Shown piece after piece: positions 1-6,408 of a stretch of DNA of 8,547 bases. Under the pieces are notes generated by a model that did not search any database, was not told the origin of the DNA, and saw nothing but the letters and a program-made list of their open reading frames with translations. Both the position numbers and the translations under genes were made by a program. Source of the stretch: DATDYQ01 sp035288965 (lineage in GTDB: Archaea; Nanobdellota; Nanobdellia; SCGC-AAA011-G17; JAGVZF01); contig DATDYQ010000055.1 in the NCBI GenBank assembly GCA_035288965.1, positions 1 to 8,547 on the forward strand, in the 5' to 3' direction. Each line of letters starts with the position of its first letter. Positions within the stretch are counted from its first letter, which is position 1.

Positions 1-1527
1 ATTAAAAATTCATTATTTCAATTGTTAATAGTATACACAATTTTAGTTACTTTAGCTAATTTTTCTTTTATTTCAAGATATATCATTCATTTTGAGATAT
101 TTGCTTTAATTTTAGCTATTTTCGCTATTTTCACATTAAAAGAAAATGATAATTTCGAAATAAAGCAATATTTTATTCTTCTTCCATTATTCTTAATAAT
201 TATCACAAGAGCAATTCCATTTTTATTCTCAAAGATTCCTCTGGGTTATGACGTTGGAATATACAAATATGCTTTTGATATTTATCAATCTTCTTTACCA
301 AACATTCCTTATCAAACAACGCAATGGTTTACAAATACTTTTCCTTTAGGTTTTGCAGCTGTAATTGACACTTTAACAATAGCCGGATTTAACACATCTT
401 TATTATTAACAATAGGATTAATATTCCTAGAAATATTGCTAGGATTAGCTTTATACATTACAACAAAGAAATTATTTAACAAAGAAATAGCTTTTTTCTC
501 ATTATTATTATTCTCAGTTTCAATAGCTCAATTTAAAACATTTTCATATTTCTATTATAAGAATATCATAGCTTTAATCTTCCTATTAATAGCATTTTAC
601 TTGCTTAAATCAAAAAAATACATTCCATTCGTCCTAGTTTCAGTAATGATAGGTTCTATTCATCAGCCAACTTTCTTATTATTCGCATTAATCGCAGTTA
701 TTTACTCTTTAATAAACTATAAAGAATTAAAATACACAATTCCTAGTGGTATAGCAATTATTCTTTTAACTTTACCTTTTTACATAGACAGATTAAAAGA
801 ATTAATCTTAGATAACATTCAGCCAATAATAACAGCAAACATAGGAGCAGGAACTTTCATTACATTTTTACAATATCAATTTTTATCTATAGCTTATCTA
901 CCATTTGCAGCCCTAGGATTTTTCTATTTAATAAAAAAGAAAGATTATACTTTTGCTTTAATTTGGTTTATTATAAATTTCATCATAGTTTTCTTTCAAT
1001 TAATCTTCTTTAATAGATTTATCATTCATCTAGATATTATCTTCATAATCACAGCAGGAATAGGAATATTTTATTTAATAAAAGATAATAAAAAACTAGG
1101 TTATACAATAGCAATTATCTTATTATTATCAGCAACATTTTTAACATTAAAAGATGCAGCAGCTTCAAAGCCATTAATCACAGAAGAAAATCTTAAACTA
1201 ATTCAATCTTTACAAAACACAGAACAAAATTCATATGTAATGGCAACTTCCTCTTCTTTAAGTCCATGGGTTTTAGGATATTCAGGAAGAGAAACAATAG
1301 CTCCTGGATTATTTGATTTAAACAAATGGGATCTTGAACAATGGAAAAGATTTTGGTCAGCTAATAATTACAATGATATTAGAGATTTAATGCTAGATTA
1401 TTCAAACTTAAAGCCAATGTACATTGTAGCTTACAAAGGACAATTAAATTTAAATAAGTTTAATGATAAATGTTTCTCTTTGTATGATAAAACAAATAAC
1501 TTATTCATCTACAAGCTAGAATGCTAA
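1..1527 (+). CDS. GT-C-like polytopic membrane glycosyltransferase, 5'-truncated by the window
   Basis: Polytopic inner-membrane protein with roughly ten or more hydrophobic helices, then a soluble C-terminal domain of about 110 residues (about 390-501, counted from the TTG at 22). The frame is open to base 1 with no stop, and no promoter or ribosome-binding site precedes the TTG, so the true start is probably upstream. The first large loop carries PLGYDVGIYKY (Asp at about 77). An acidic residue there is typical of GT-C enzymes, which use lipid-phosphate sugars at the outer membrane face. A later SIHQPT motif near residue 212 ends a helix. The C-terminal part, with SPWVLGYSGRET and a Trp-rich segment, resembles extracytoplasmic domains of archaeal GT39/GT-C-like proteins. 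With the flippase downstream it fits surface glycan or N-glycan assembly. Coding is certain; family assignment is by pattern only, and a non-catalytic membrane protein is possible. Confidence 0.68.
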   Translation: MKNSLFQLLIVYTILVTLANFSFISRYIIHFEIFALILAIFAIFTLKENDNFEIKQYFILLPLFLIIITRAIPFLFSKIPLGYDVGIYKYAFDIYQSSLPNIPYQTTQWFTNTFPLGFAAVIDTLTIAGFNTSLLLTIGLIFLEILLGLALYITTKKLFNKEIAFFSLLLFSVSIAQFKTFSYFYYKNIIALIFLLIAFYLLKSKKYIPFVLVSVMIGSIHQPTFLLFALIAVIYSLINYKELKYTIPSGIAIILLTLPFYIDRLKELILDNIQPIITANIGAGTFITFLQYQFLSIAYLPFAALGFFYLIKKKDYTFALIWFIINFIIVFFQLIFFNRFIIHLDIIFIITAGIGIFYLIKDNKKLGYTIAIILLLSATFLTLKDAAASKPLITEENLKLIQSLQNTEQNSYVMATSSSLSPWVLGYSGRETIAPGLFDLNKWDLEQWKRFWSANNYNDIRDLMLDYSNLKPMYIVAYKGQLNLNKFNDKCFSLYDKTNNLFIYKLEC

Positions 1528-1529
1528 GC

Positions 1530-1548
1530 TTTAAAAATAGACATATAT
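1530..1548 (+). promoter_or_regulatory. Putative promoter of the LAGLIDADG gene
   Basis: Two TATA-like elements lie between the upstream stop and the ATG at 1569: TTTAAAAA at 1530-1537 (centre about 35 bases upstream) and CATATAT at 1542-1548 (centre about 24 bases upstream). The second gives a leaderless transcript; the first would give a leader of about ten bases. Either way the endonuclease gene seems to have its own promoter rather than depending on the membrane-protein gene 41 bases upstream. Confidence 0.4.
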
Positions 1549-1568
1549 CCTGCAGTATATAGATTAAA

Positions 1569-2489
1569 ATGGAAGAAAAGCGCATAATAATACCAAGACT
1601 ATATAGAAGAAAAAAAATTCAAAACCCAAGGCAATCAAGGAATTTTGCATGGTTTTTAGGAGTAATGGCAGGAGATGGTTCCTCTACTTATGGTGATAAT
1701 ACTACAAATAATGTAATAAGATTAACAGTTACTTCAGAAGAGTTCAGAAATGAATTTGCAAGAAAAGGACAAGAATTGTTTGGACTTGAAGCAAGAGGAT
1801 ATAAAATTTTTATTTCAGAAATAAATCCTAATTGGAAAGATACTTATTATGCTGCATTTAATTCTGCTAATCTTATTGATTTATTGGGAGATTTTAGATC
1901 AGATAAATGGATGGACACGATAAAGGATAAACATCCCTGGATTACAGAAAAACAAGGATTTATTTGGGGATTTCTTAGTGGATATTTCGATTCAGAAGGA
2001 AGTGTAAGTAACCCATACAGATTAAGAAATAATGCAATTACAAGTTACGAAACACGAATTCGTTTCGCAACTACATATAGAAACGCTGCTGAATTCACTG
2101 TAGATTTATTAAATAGAGTAGGAATTAAAGGTCATATAGAAAAAAGTACAAGCAAAAGAGAAGGAATATCCTGTGTATCATTCGCCAAGATGGAAGATGT
2201 TAAAAGATTTTCTGAAAATGTTTATTCATTTGTTCAAGAAAAGGAGAAAAGATTAAAATTTTATAGAAATGCCAGATTAGTATCAGGGCCGTCTATTGAT
2301 TTAACAGAAGCTTACAATTTAATAATGAAATTAAGAAAAGAAACTGGAATGGGTTCAAGAAAATTAGCTAAACATCATTTATTAGAAAAATATAACCTTC
2401 CACACACAACAATACAGAACTGGATTTATGCAGGCAATAATCCCACAATCAATGGCACATATTATAAATATTTTAGTTTGGTTGATTAA
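1569..2489 (+). CDS. Free-standing LAGLIDADG homing endonuclease with C-terminal HTH-like domain
   Basis: 306-residue two-motif (monomeric, pseudo-symmetric) LAGLIDADG endonuclease. Motif 1 is FLGVMAGDG at 29-37, with D36 in the catalytic metal-binding position. Motif 2 is LSGYFDSEG at 136-144, with E143 in the equivalent position. Both catalytic acids are present, so the enzyme looks intact. The spacing of about 107 residues is normal for a single-chain member. After the second half-domain, residues about 246-292 form a helical segment (KLRKETGMGSRKLAKHH ... HTTIQNW) resembling a helix-turn-helix DNA-binding tail. The N-terminus is Arg/Lys-rich. The gene lies between two complete-looking glycan genes as a separate transcription unit, with no host exon or extein sequence fused to it, so it is neither an intein nor visibly intron-borne. 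Such enzymes cleave a specific long DNA site and spread by repair; a domesticated regulatory role is the alternative. Confidence 0.88.
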   Translation: MEEKRIIIPRLYRRKKIQNPRQSRNFAWFLGVMAGDGSSTYGDNTTNNVIRLTVTSEEFRNEFARKGQELFGLEARGYKIFISEINPNWKDTYYAAFNSANLIDLLGDFRSDKWMDTIKDKHPWITEKQGFIWGFLSGYFDSEGSVSNPYRLRNNAITSYETRIRFATTYRNAAEFTVDLLNRVGIKGHIEKSTSKREGISCVSFAKMEDVKRFSENVYSFVQEKEKRLKFYRNARLVSGPSIDLTEAYNLIMKLRKETGMGSRKLAKHHLLEKYNLPHTTIQNWIYAGNNPTINGTYYKYFSLVD

Positions 2490-2505
2490 ATTCAAATAAC
2501 AATTC

Positions 2506-2513
2506 TTAAAAAC
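2506..2513 (+). promoter_or_regulatory. TATA-like element before the flippase
   Basis: TTAAAAAC is centred about 25 bases before the ATG at 2535, the position expected for a leaderless archaeal transcript. A second A/T-rich element (CTTTATTTTT, starting at 2514) is too close to the start codon to be the main TATA box. No Shine-Dalgarno sequence precedes the ATG. Confidence 0.5.
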
Positions 2514-2534
2514 CTTTATTTTTGTCATATTTTT

Positions 2535-3971
2535 ATGGAATCCGCAACCAAAGGAACAATTTATTTAATAATAGCACAAATTGTAATGATAATTTCCGGT
2601 TATCTTACACATTTTGTTTTAGGTAGATATCTAGGGCCCGAAAGCTATGGAACTTACGGATTAATATTAACTATAGCTACAACATTAAACTTAATCTTAA
2701 CTTCTGGAATTCCAACTTCAGTTTCAAAGTTCATAGCAGAACAAGAATCAAGATCAAAATCAATATTAAAAAAAGCATTAAAAATTCAATTAATATTTTC
2801 AATAATTATCTCATTATTATTCTTAGCATCAGCTCATTTAATATCCACATTATTGCAAGATTCTTCATTGACAAATTACTTTAGATTAATGTCAATAGTT
2901 ATCATTCCATATTCATTATTTTCAATTTTAATTGGCTATTTTAATGGGAAAAGATTATTTAAAACCCAGGCAATACTAAATATTCTTTATTCAATCGCAA
3001 GAGCAGCAGCAATCATAGGTTTAGCCTTCCTATTCCATCTATATGGAACGATTATTGCATTTATGATATCTCCTATAATAATTTTAATAATTGCATTATA
3101 TCTTTCAAGAAAAGACAAATCGCAAGATAATTCAATTTCATCTTTAACTTTAATAAAATATGCAATTCCAATATCAATTTTTGCTGTAATTTTTAATTTT
3201 GTACAAACTTTAGATTTATATTTTGTTAAATCTTTACTAAAACAAGATATTCTTACAGGATATTATACAGCTTCAATAACAATCTCTAGAGTTCCATTAT
3301 ATATTTTAGCTTCATTAACAATAGTTATCCTTCCTTTAATCTCAAACTCATTAAATGATAGAGAAAGAACAAAAAGATTAATCAATTCATCAACAAAATA
3401 TGCATTAATTGCCTTAATGCCATTAACAATTTTATTTGCAACAACCTCAAAAAAAATAATTTCATTATTTTACTCTAATGTTTATTCTCCAGCTTCAACT
3501 TCATTATCAATTTTAACAATAGCAATATTTTTCTTTACAATATATGTTTTCTTTTCAGCTATTCTTAACGGCGCAGGAAAACAAAGAGTTCCAATGTATA
3601 TCATTCTATTCTTATTAGTTATAGATTTTTTCTTGCTTAATTATCTAGTTCCAAAATACCAACTAACAGGAGCAGCAATCTCAACATTAATCGTTAGTTT
3701 CCTTGCTTTCTTACTCTCATCAATAGTAGTTTACAAAGAATTTAAAGCTTTAATCTCATTTAGATCTCTAGTAAGAATATTATTTGCATCTTTAATATTG
3801 CTTGCTCCATTATTCTACACTTTAAACAAATACTTCTTACCTCTAGAATATATTGTATTAACATTACTCTACTTAATAATCTTATATTTATTCAAAGAAA
3901 TAAGAAAACAAGATATTAAAGAACTTCTTCCAACTAAATTTCATGGAATATTAAATATCATTCCTGAATAA
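2535..3971 (+). CDS. Polysaccharide flippase, MOP superfamily (RfbX/Wzx-like)
   Basis: 478-residue integral membrane protein, the usual length for the polysaccharide-transporter branch of the MOP exporter superfamily, with about 12-14 hydrophobic helices along its whole length. The N-terminus has the family signature LGRYLGPESYGTYGL (29-43), followed by a Gly-Ile-Pro turn (58-60) and SKFIAEQ (64-70). Other family-like spots are GYFNGKR (134-140), the periplasm-side NGAGKQRVP (345-353) in the second half, and LTGAA (378-382) in the C-terminal polysaccharide-synthesis region. Members flip undecaprenyl- or dolichyl-linked oligosaccharides across the membrane. The leaderless start is set by the TATA element upstream and by the signature's normal position. 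The GT-C-like gene upstream is a plausible partner in building a surface glycan. The identity of the transported lipid-sugar cannot be read from sequence. Confidence 0.9.
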   Translation: MESATKGTIYLIIAQIVMIISGYLTHFVLGRYLGPESYGTYGLILTIATTLNLILTSGIPTSVSKFIAEQESRSKSILKKALKIQLIFSIIISLLFLASAHLISTLLQDSSLTNYFRLMSIVIIPYSLFSILIGYFNGKRLFKTQAILNILYSIARAAAIIGLAFLFHLYGTIIAFMISPIIILIIALYLSRKDKSQDNSISSLTLIKYAIPISIFAVIFNFVQTLDLYFVKSLLKQDILTGYYTASITISRVPLYILASLTIVILPLISNSLNDRERTKRLINSSTKYALIALMPLTILFATTSKKIISLFYSNVYSPASTSLSILTIAIFFFTIYVFFSAILNGAGKQRVPMYIILFLLVIDFFLLNYLVPKYQLTGAAISTLIVSFLAFLLSSIVVYKEFKALISFRSLVRILFASLILLAPLFYTLNKYFLPLEYIVLTLLYLIILYLFKEIRKQDIKELLPTKFHGILNIIPE

Positions 3972-3999
3972 CCACTTTTAAAAAGTAACAATAGAAAAC

Positions 4000-4007
4000 T
4001 TTATAAG
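4000..4007 (+). promoter_or_regulatory. TATA box for the 295-residue orphan gene
   Basis: TTTATAAG is preceded by the purine-rich AGAAAAC, which resembles an archaeal BRE. It is centred 27 bases before the ATG at 4031, one of the clearest archaeal promoters in the window, and it marks a new transcription unit after the flippase. Confidence 0.72.
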
Positions 4008-4030
4008 CTAATAATTTTCACAAGAAACCT

Positions 4031-4918
4031 ATGGCAAACATTAGAATTGAAGGTTATAGAACAATTTTACCAAATGAGGTATTCGGAAGAGAAGGAGAAC
4101 CAAGAAAGAATTCTTTTACAAATGTTTTTGAACCTACCACAGATATAATATATTTTCAGAGATATAGAGTACCTACAACAGAAAGTATTTTACAAAGCAT
4201 AATTACAAGCGCAAAAGAAATTAAAGATAGAAGTAAAAAAGATTCTGAATACACGTTTCCAGAAATAGTAAAAATAATAAAAGCAGGCAGAAAACTTAAA
4301 TTTCTTACTTTAGAAGATATAACTAATCTATCAAAAGCTGAAGAAGAAACAATAGATCACATAAGAGAAGGTCATATTCCAGAAATAGAACTTGAACAGG
4401 GAAGATATCATCTTAGAATGCTTAATGGAATATTTTTAAACAATTATCTTGAAGACATGAAAGAAGTAATACAATCTAAAGGCAGTGATATTTATGGAAC
4501 AGAAATAGAAAGAGTTGGATATGATCCATTATTCTTAACAATAAGACTAGAAGATGCTATAACTTTACCAGAAAGAGAAGAAATTGAATATTTAATGAAA
4601 AGAAGAGTAAAAGTATCTGATGTTTTTTGTGCATCTGGAAAAAATGAAGATTACAGAAAATTAGTAAATATGGTAAGATTATTTTACGATATATTTACCC
4701 CGCGAGAGATGAAAAAAATTTCAGATACATCTTTAAGTTTGTTACAAAAAACAGCAAATATGGCAATAAAAGATTCTACAACTTGTAAAAAAAAACAATA
4801 TCTTTTAAAAGATATAAAAAAATCATCTAATCAGGAAAATTCATCAGAACCATTTGATATATTATCTTTATTTGGAAAAGAAAAAGGTTTTGACAAAGAA
4901 CATTTCCCAACAAATTAA
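4031..4918 (+). CDS. Hypothetical protein, 295 residues, family not recognised
   Basis: I do not recognise this protein. It is soluble, with no signal peptide or membrane helix, and is rich in Lys and Glu. Residues about 48-115 look helical and end in an acidic stretch (SKAEEET, 101-107). Residues about 117-200 mix strands and helices, including DPLFLTIRLEDAITLP (165-180) followed by EREEIEYLMKRR. Residues about 207-250 are helical. The tail from about 255 is Lys/Ser/Asn-rich and probably disordered. The two cysteines (200, 252) do not form a metal-binding pattern. A run of nine A at 4787-4795 encodes KKK near the tail without breaking the frame. The ATG is supported by the leaderless promoter spacing. 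It precedes the CSD/P1/P2 cluster by 34 bases but has a separate promoter, so a functional link is possible but unproven. Confidence 0.8.
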   Translation: MANIRIEGYRTILPNEVFGREGEPRKNSFTNVFEPTTDIIYFQRYRVPTTESILQSIITSAKEIKDRSKKDSEYTFPEIVKIIKAGRKLKFLTLEDITNLSKAEEETIDHIREGHIPEIELEQGRYHLRMLNGIFLNNYLEDMKEVIQSKGSDIYGTEIERVGYDPLFLTIRLEDAITLPEREEIEYLMKRRVKVSDVFCASGKNEDYRKLVNMVRLFYDIFTPREMKKISDTSLSLLQKTANMAIKDSTTCKKKQYLLKDIKKSSNQENSSEPFDILSLFGKEKGFDKEHFPTN

Positions 4919-4922
4919 ATAA

Positions 4923-4930
4923 GTTTATAT
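4923..4930 (+). promoter_or_regulatory. TATA box for the first CSD-like gene
   Basis: GTTTATAT begins four bases after the upstream gene's stop codon and is centred about 26 bases before the ATG at 4953, giving a leaderless transcript. There is no purine-rich ribosome-binding motif before the ATG. Confidence 0.68.
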
Positions 4931-4938
4931 TTTTTTTT
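4930..4938 (+). terminator. Possible U-tract terminator of the 295-residue gene
   Basis: A run of nine T starts 12 bases after the stop codon. Archaeal RNA polymerase terminates on such tracts without a hairpin. The run overlaps the end of the next gene's TATA region, so it may simply be promoter spacer sequence. Confidence 0.3.
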
Positions 4939-4952
4939 AACATCTTTATTCT

Positions 4953-5249
4953 ATGCATAAAAAATTTAAAACAAGAACATTGCTTGAAAGAATAGTAACT
5001 CCAAAAGATTCTGAGCTTACTGTATTGGTTATAGATAATTTTGATAATTCATCGGGCATAGGTTTTGCTTATCCAGATAATAATCCAAAAGCAGAAGGAA
5101 TATATCTGGATTGCCATCACGGAGACAGATCAAGATATAAACATGGAAAAATAAAACATAAACATGGAGATTTAATATTTGCATTTGTTCAGCAAAGAGA
5201 TAAAGGACTTTATGCCTCTTATTATCGTCCATATAAGAAACATTATTAG
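4953..5249 (+). CDS. Cold-shock-domain-like protein with altered RNA-binding motifs (CSD1)
   Basis: 98-residue basic protein that I read as an OB-fold/cold-shock-domain relative, chiefly because it aligns without gaps over residues 17-93 to the clearer CSD-like protein encoded at 6118-6408 (about 29 of 77 identical by hand). The RNP1-like region is SGIGFAYP (34-41) and the RNP2-like region is GIYLDCHHG (49-57). Compared with canonical CSDs, the Trp of WFN is Asn here (N29), the RNP1 aromatic is Ile (I36), and the RNP2 VFVH-type motif has become IYLD, losing its His. A distinctive insert follows: HGDRSRYKHG (56-65). The protein is Lys/His-rich and lacks membrane segments. Nucleic-acid binding through other residues is plausible, as is divergence to another role. 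It has its own leaderless promoter and precedes P1 by 49 bases. Confidence 0.72.
   Translation: MHKKFKTRTLLERIVTPKDSELTVLVIDNFDNSSGIGFAYPDNNPKAEGIYLDCHHGDRSRYKHGKIKHKHGDLIFAFVQQRDKGLYASYYRPYKKHY
5118..5147 (+). repeat. Conserved 30-base segment shared with 6283-6312
   Basis: This segment of CSD1 matches 6283-6312 in CSD2 at 28 of 30 bases, starting with 16 identical bases (CACGGAGACAGATCAA). It encodes the end of the HGDRS-YK-G motif in both proteins. Nucleotide identity here is much higher than in the rest of the two genes, which suggests recent gene conversion or strong constraint. Confidence 0.85.
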
Positions 5250-5269
5250 CTTATTTTAAATAAAAAAGA

Positions 5270-5277
5270 TTTAAAAG
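5270..5277 (+). promoter_or_regulatory. TATA box for the P1-P2 pair
   Basis: TTTAAAAG is preceded by the A-rich AAAAAAGA (BRE-like) and centred about 25 bases before the ATG at 5299. It probably drives P1 and, through it, P2, which has no promoter of its own in the 4-base gap. Confidence 0.65.
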
Positions 5278-5298
5278 TTTATCTATTAACTATATTTT

Positions 5299-5709
5299 AT
5301 GCTATCAACAATAAACAGAGAAAACGGAAGAAAAACATTAAGATTAGAATTTTTTGACAATGAAATAAGAGGTTTAGAGTATTATCTGAAATCTAGTTTA
5401 AAAGAAGAACCTAAGGGAAGGAGATATGACGTAAAGAATAATAATCTATTGTCTGGATATAAAGAAGATTTTTCATTATGGATATATTTAACAAGAGGGA
5501 ATAAAGATTCTATAAGATATTATCGTGGAGGCATAGTCATGGAACTTACTAAAAAATCTAAAGATAATCTATTAAAATTAGGTAGACTTTCTCCTTACAA
5601 AATATCAAATCCAGATAAATATGATTTATTATTGATTTCTCATCCAGACCAAGAAGCTATATCATTTAAAAGAATACCAGAATATAAAACAACAAACCCC
5701 CTAGAATAA
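5299..5709 (+). CDS. Hypothetical protein P1, paralog of the next gene
   Basis: 136-residue soluble protein, not recognised. By hand it aligns with the following 122-residue protein. ENGRKTLRLEF (8-18) matches that protein's ENKQVRIRLEF. A strand DFSLWIYL (57-64) is followed by N-x-D-x-I-x-Y-x-x-G-G-I (68-79), then a helix with S87 and L91-L94, and a final KYDLLLIS strand (107-114). The pattern suggests a small alpha/beta fold built around two or three beta hairpins and one helix. No catalytic motif, signal peptide or metal site is visible. The leaderless ATG sits at the right distance from its TATA box. P1 and P2 form a two-gene unit lying between the two CSD-like genes, so a shared process with them is likely but only inferred. 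Confidence 0.72.
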   Translation: MLSTINRENGRKTLRLEFFDNEIRGLEYYLKSSLKEEPKGRRYDVKNNNLLSGYKEDFSLWIYLTRGNKDSIRYYRGGIVMELTKKSKDNLLKLGRLSPYKISNPDKYDLLLISHPDQEAISFKRIPEYKTTNPLE

Positions 5710-5713
5710 CAAA

Positions 5714-6082
5714 ATGAGAAGAATAATATCAGAATTGGAAAATAAACAAGTAAGAATAAGATTAGAGTTTACAAAAGTTGATCTAAAAGATTTAGGTTCT
5801 GAAGAAGGATTATTAGAAAGTTTAGATAATAAATTAAGATTATTGCATCAGCGCTTTGATACAATAGATTTGTCTATAAAATTGGTAGGTGATAATGATG
5901 CAGTAACATACAAAAACGGAGAAATAACACTTTACCTATCCTACCAATCTTATATAAAATTAAAAGCTCTTAAAAATGCTGGAAAAAAACAAGAACATCT
6001 TTCATATGAATTCGGTCCTGAAATTTCACAAGACAATAAAAAATATGAACTTTTCCTGACAAAAGAAGGATCATATTTTTAA
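5714..6082 (+). CDS. Hypothetical protein P2, paralog of P1
   Basis: 122-residue soluble protein, not recognised outside this window. It shares P1's layout: ENKQVRIRLEF (9-19), strand DLSIKLVG (52-59), the DNDAVTYKNGEI turn (60-71), the S79/L83/L86 helix face, and KYELFLT (110-116). After the first strand P2 carries an acidic Leu-rich segment (EEGLLESLDNKLRLLHQ, 30-46) where P1 has KSSLKEEPKGRRYD, so the two may have different partners. The ATG lies four bases after P1's stop, with no TATA box in the gap and no Shine-Dalgarno motif in CCCCCTAGAATAACAAA. Translation therefore probably depends on coupling or reinitiation after P1. An internal start is not suggested because the paralogous strand begins at residue 9. 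Confidence 0.72.
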   Translation: MRRIISELENKQVRIRLEFTKVDLKDLGSEEGLLESLDNKLRLLHQRFDTIDLSIKLVGDNDAVTYKNGEITLYLSYQSYIKLKALKNAGKKQEHLSYEFGPEISQDNKKYELFLTKEGSYF

Positions 6083-6088
6083 CAAAGA

Positions 6089-6096
6089 TTTATATA
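6089..6096 (+). promoter_or_regulatory. TATA box for the second CSD-like gene
   Basis: TTTATATA is preceded by AACAAAGA and centred about 25 bases before the ATG at 6118, starting six bases after P2's stop. It gives CSD2 an independent leaderless transcript. Confidence 0.68.
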
Positions 6097-6117
6097 TTTT
6101 TTCTACATATATCTTAT

Positions 6118-6408
6118 ATGGAATTCCAGGATCCAAGAAAACCCAAAAATAGAATAACATCAGCTCCAGAAAATGTTAATCTTGAATCAACAGTAGTTGT
6201 TTGGTTTAATAATCATAGAGGTTATGGATTTGCTTTACCTACTGTCGAATCTGAAAATCATGATGTTTTCCTGCATCGTAACCACGGAGACAGATCAAAA
6301 TATAAAGATGGATATATTGCCCATTACCCTGAAGATAGAATATTAGTCAAAGTTGAAAAATATAATGAAAGATATTATGCATCATATTTTTGTCCAAATA
6401 GATCATAA
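6118..6408 (+). CDS. Cold-shock-domain-like RNA/ssDNA-binding protein (CSD2)
   Basis: 96-residue protein with a recognisable cold-shock-domain (OB-fold) core. Strand 1 is VVVWFNN (26-32), RNP1 is RGYGFALP (34-41, canonical K-G-[FY]-G-F-I), and RNP2 is DVFLHRN (49-55, canonical DVFVH). These keep the surface aromatics W29, Y36, F38, F51 and H53 that stack on nucleobases. After RNP2 comes a segment that does not match the standard Csp loop: HGDRSKYKDGYIAH (56-69), then strands around ILVKVEKY (75-82) and YYASYFCP (86-93). An extension of about 20 residues precedes the domain. Single-stranded RNA or DNA binding is expected, for example as an RNA chaperone. Its last codons overlap the PIN-domain gene by 6 bases, tail to tail. 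It is a paralog of the protein encoded at 4953-5249, which has lost several of these residues. Confidence 0.8.
   Translation: MEFQDPRKPKNRITSAPENVNLESTVVVWFNNHRGYGFALPTVESENHDVFLHRNHGDRSKYKDGYIAHYPEDRILVKVEKYNERYYASYFCPNRS
6283..6312 (+). repeat. Second copy of the 30-base segment at 5118-5147
   Basis: Partner of the segment in CSD1: 28 of 30 bases match, in the same reading frame, encoding HGDRSKYKDG versus HGDRSRYKHG. Confidence 0.85.

Noticed and set aside
22..24. TTG as the true start of the first gene
   Set aside because: The frame is open back to base 1 and no promoter or ribosome-binding site precedes the TTG, so the start is probably outside the window.
1569..2489. Intein or group I intron carrying the endonuclease
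   Set aside because: The endonuclease has its own start and stop, no splicing-domain motifs, and the neighbouring genes are not interrupted.
3974..3986. Inverted repeat ACTTTT-A-AAAAGT after the flippase as a hairpin terminator
   Set aside because: The one-base centre cannot form a stable loop, the arms are nearly all A/T, and such symmetry is common by chance in this base composition.
4787..4795. Run of nine A as a frameshift or programmed slippage site
   Set aside because: The frame continues without a break for about 40 codons to a stop just before the next promoter; nothing suggests a second product.
5029..5232. Minus-strand open frame of 67 codons inside CSD1
   Set aside because: It lies wholly antisense to a gene with a clear paralog and promoter; its Leu/Tyr/His-rich composition is that of a reverse-frame shadow and it has no well-placed TATA element.
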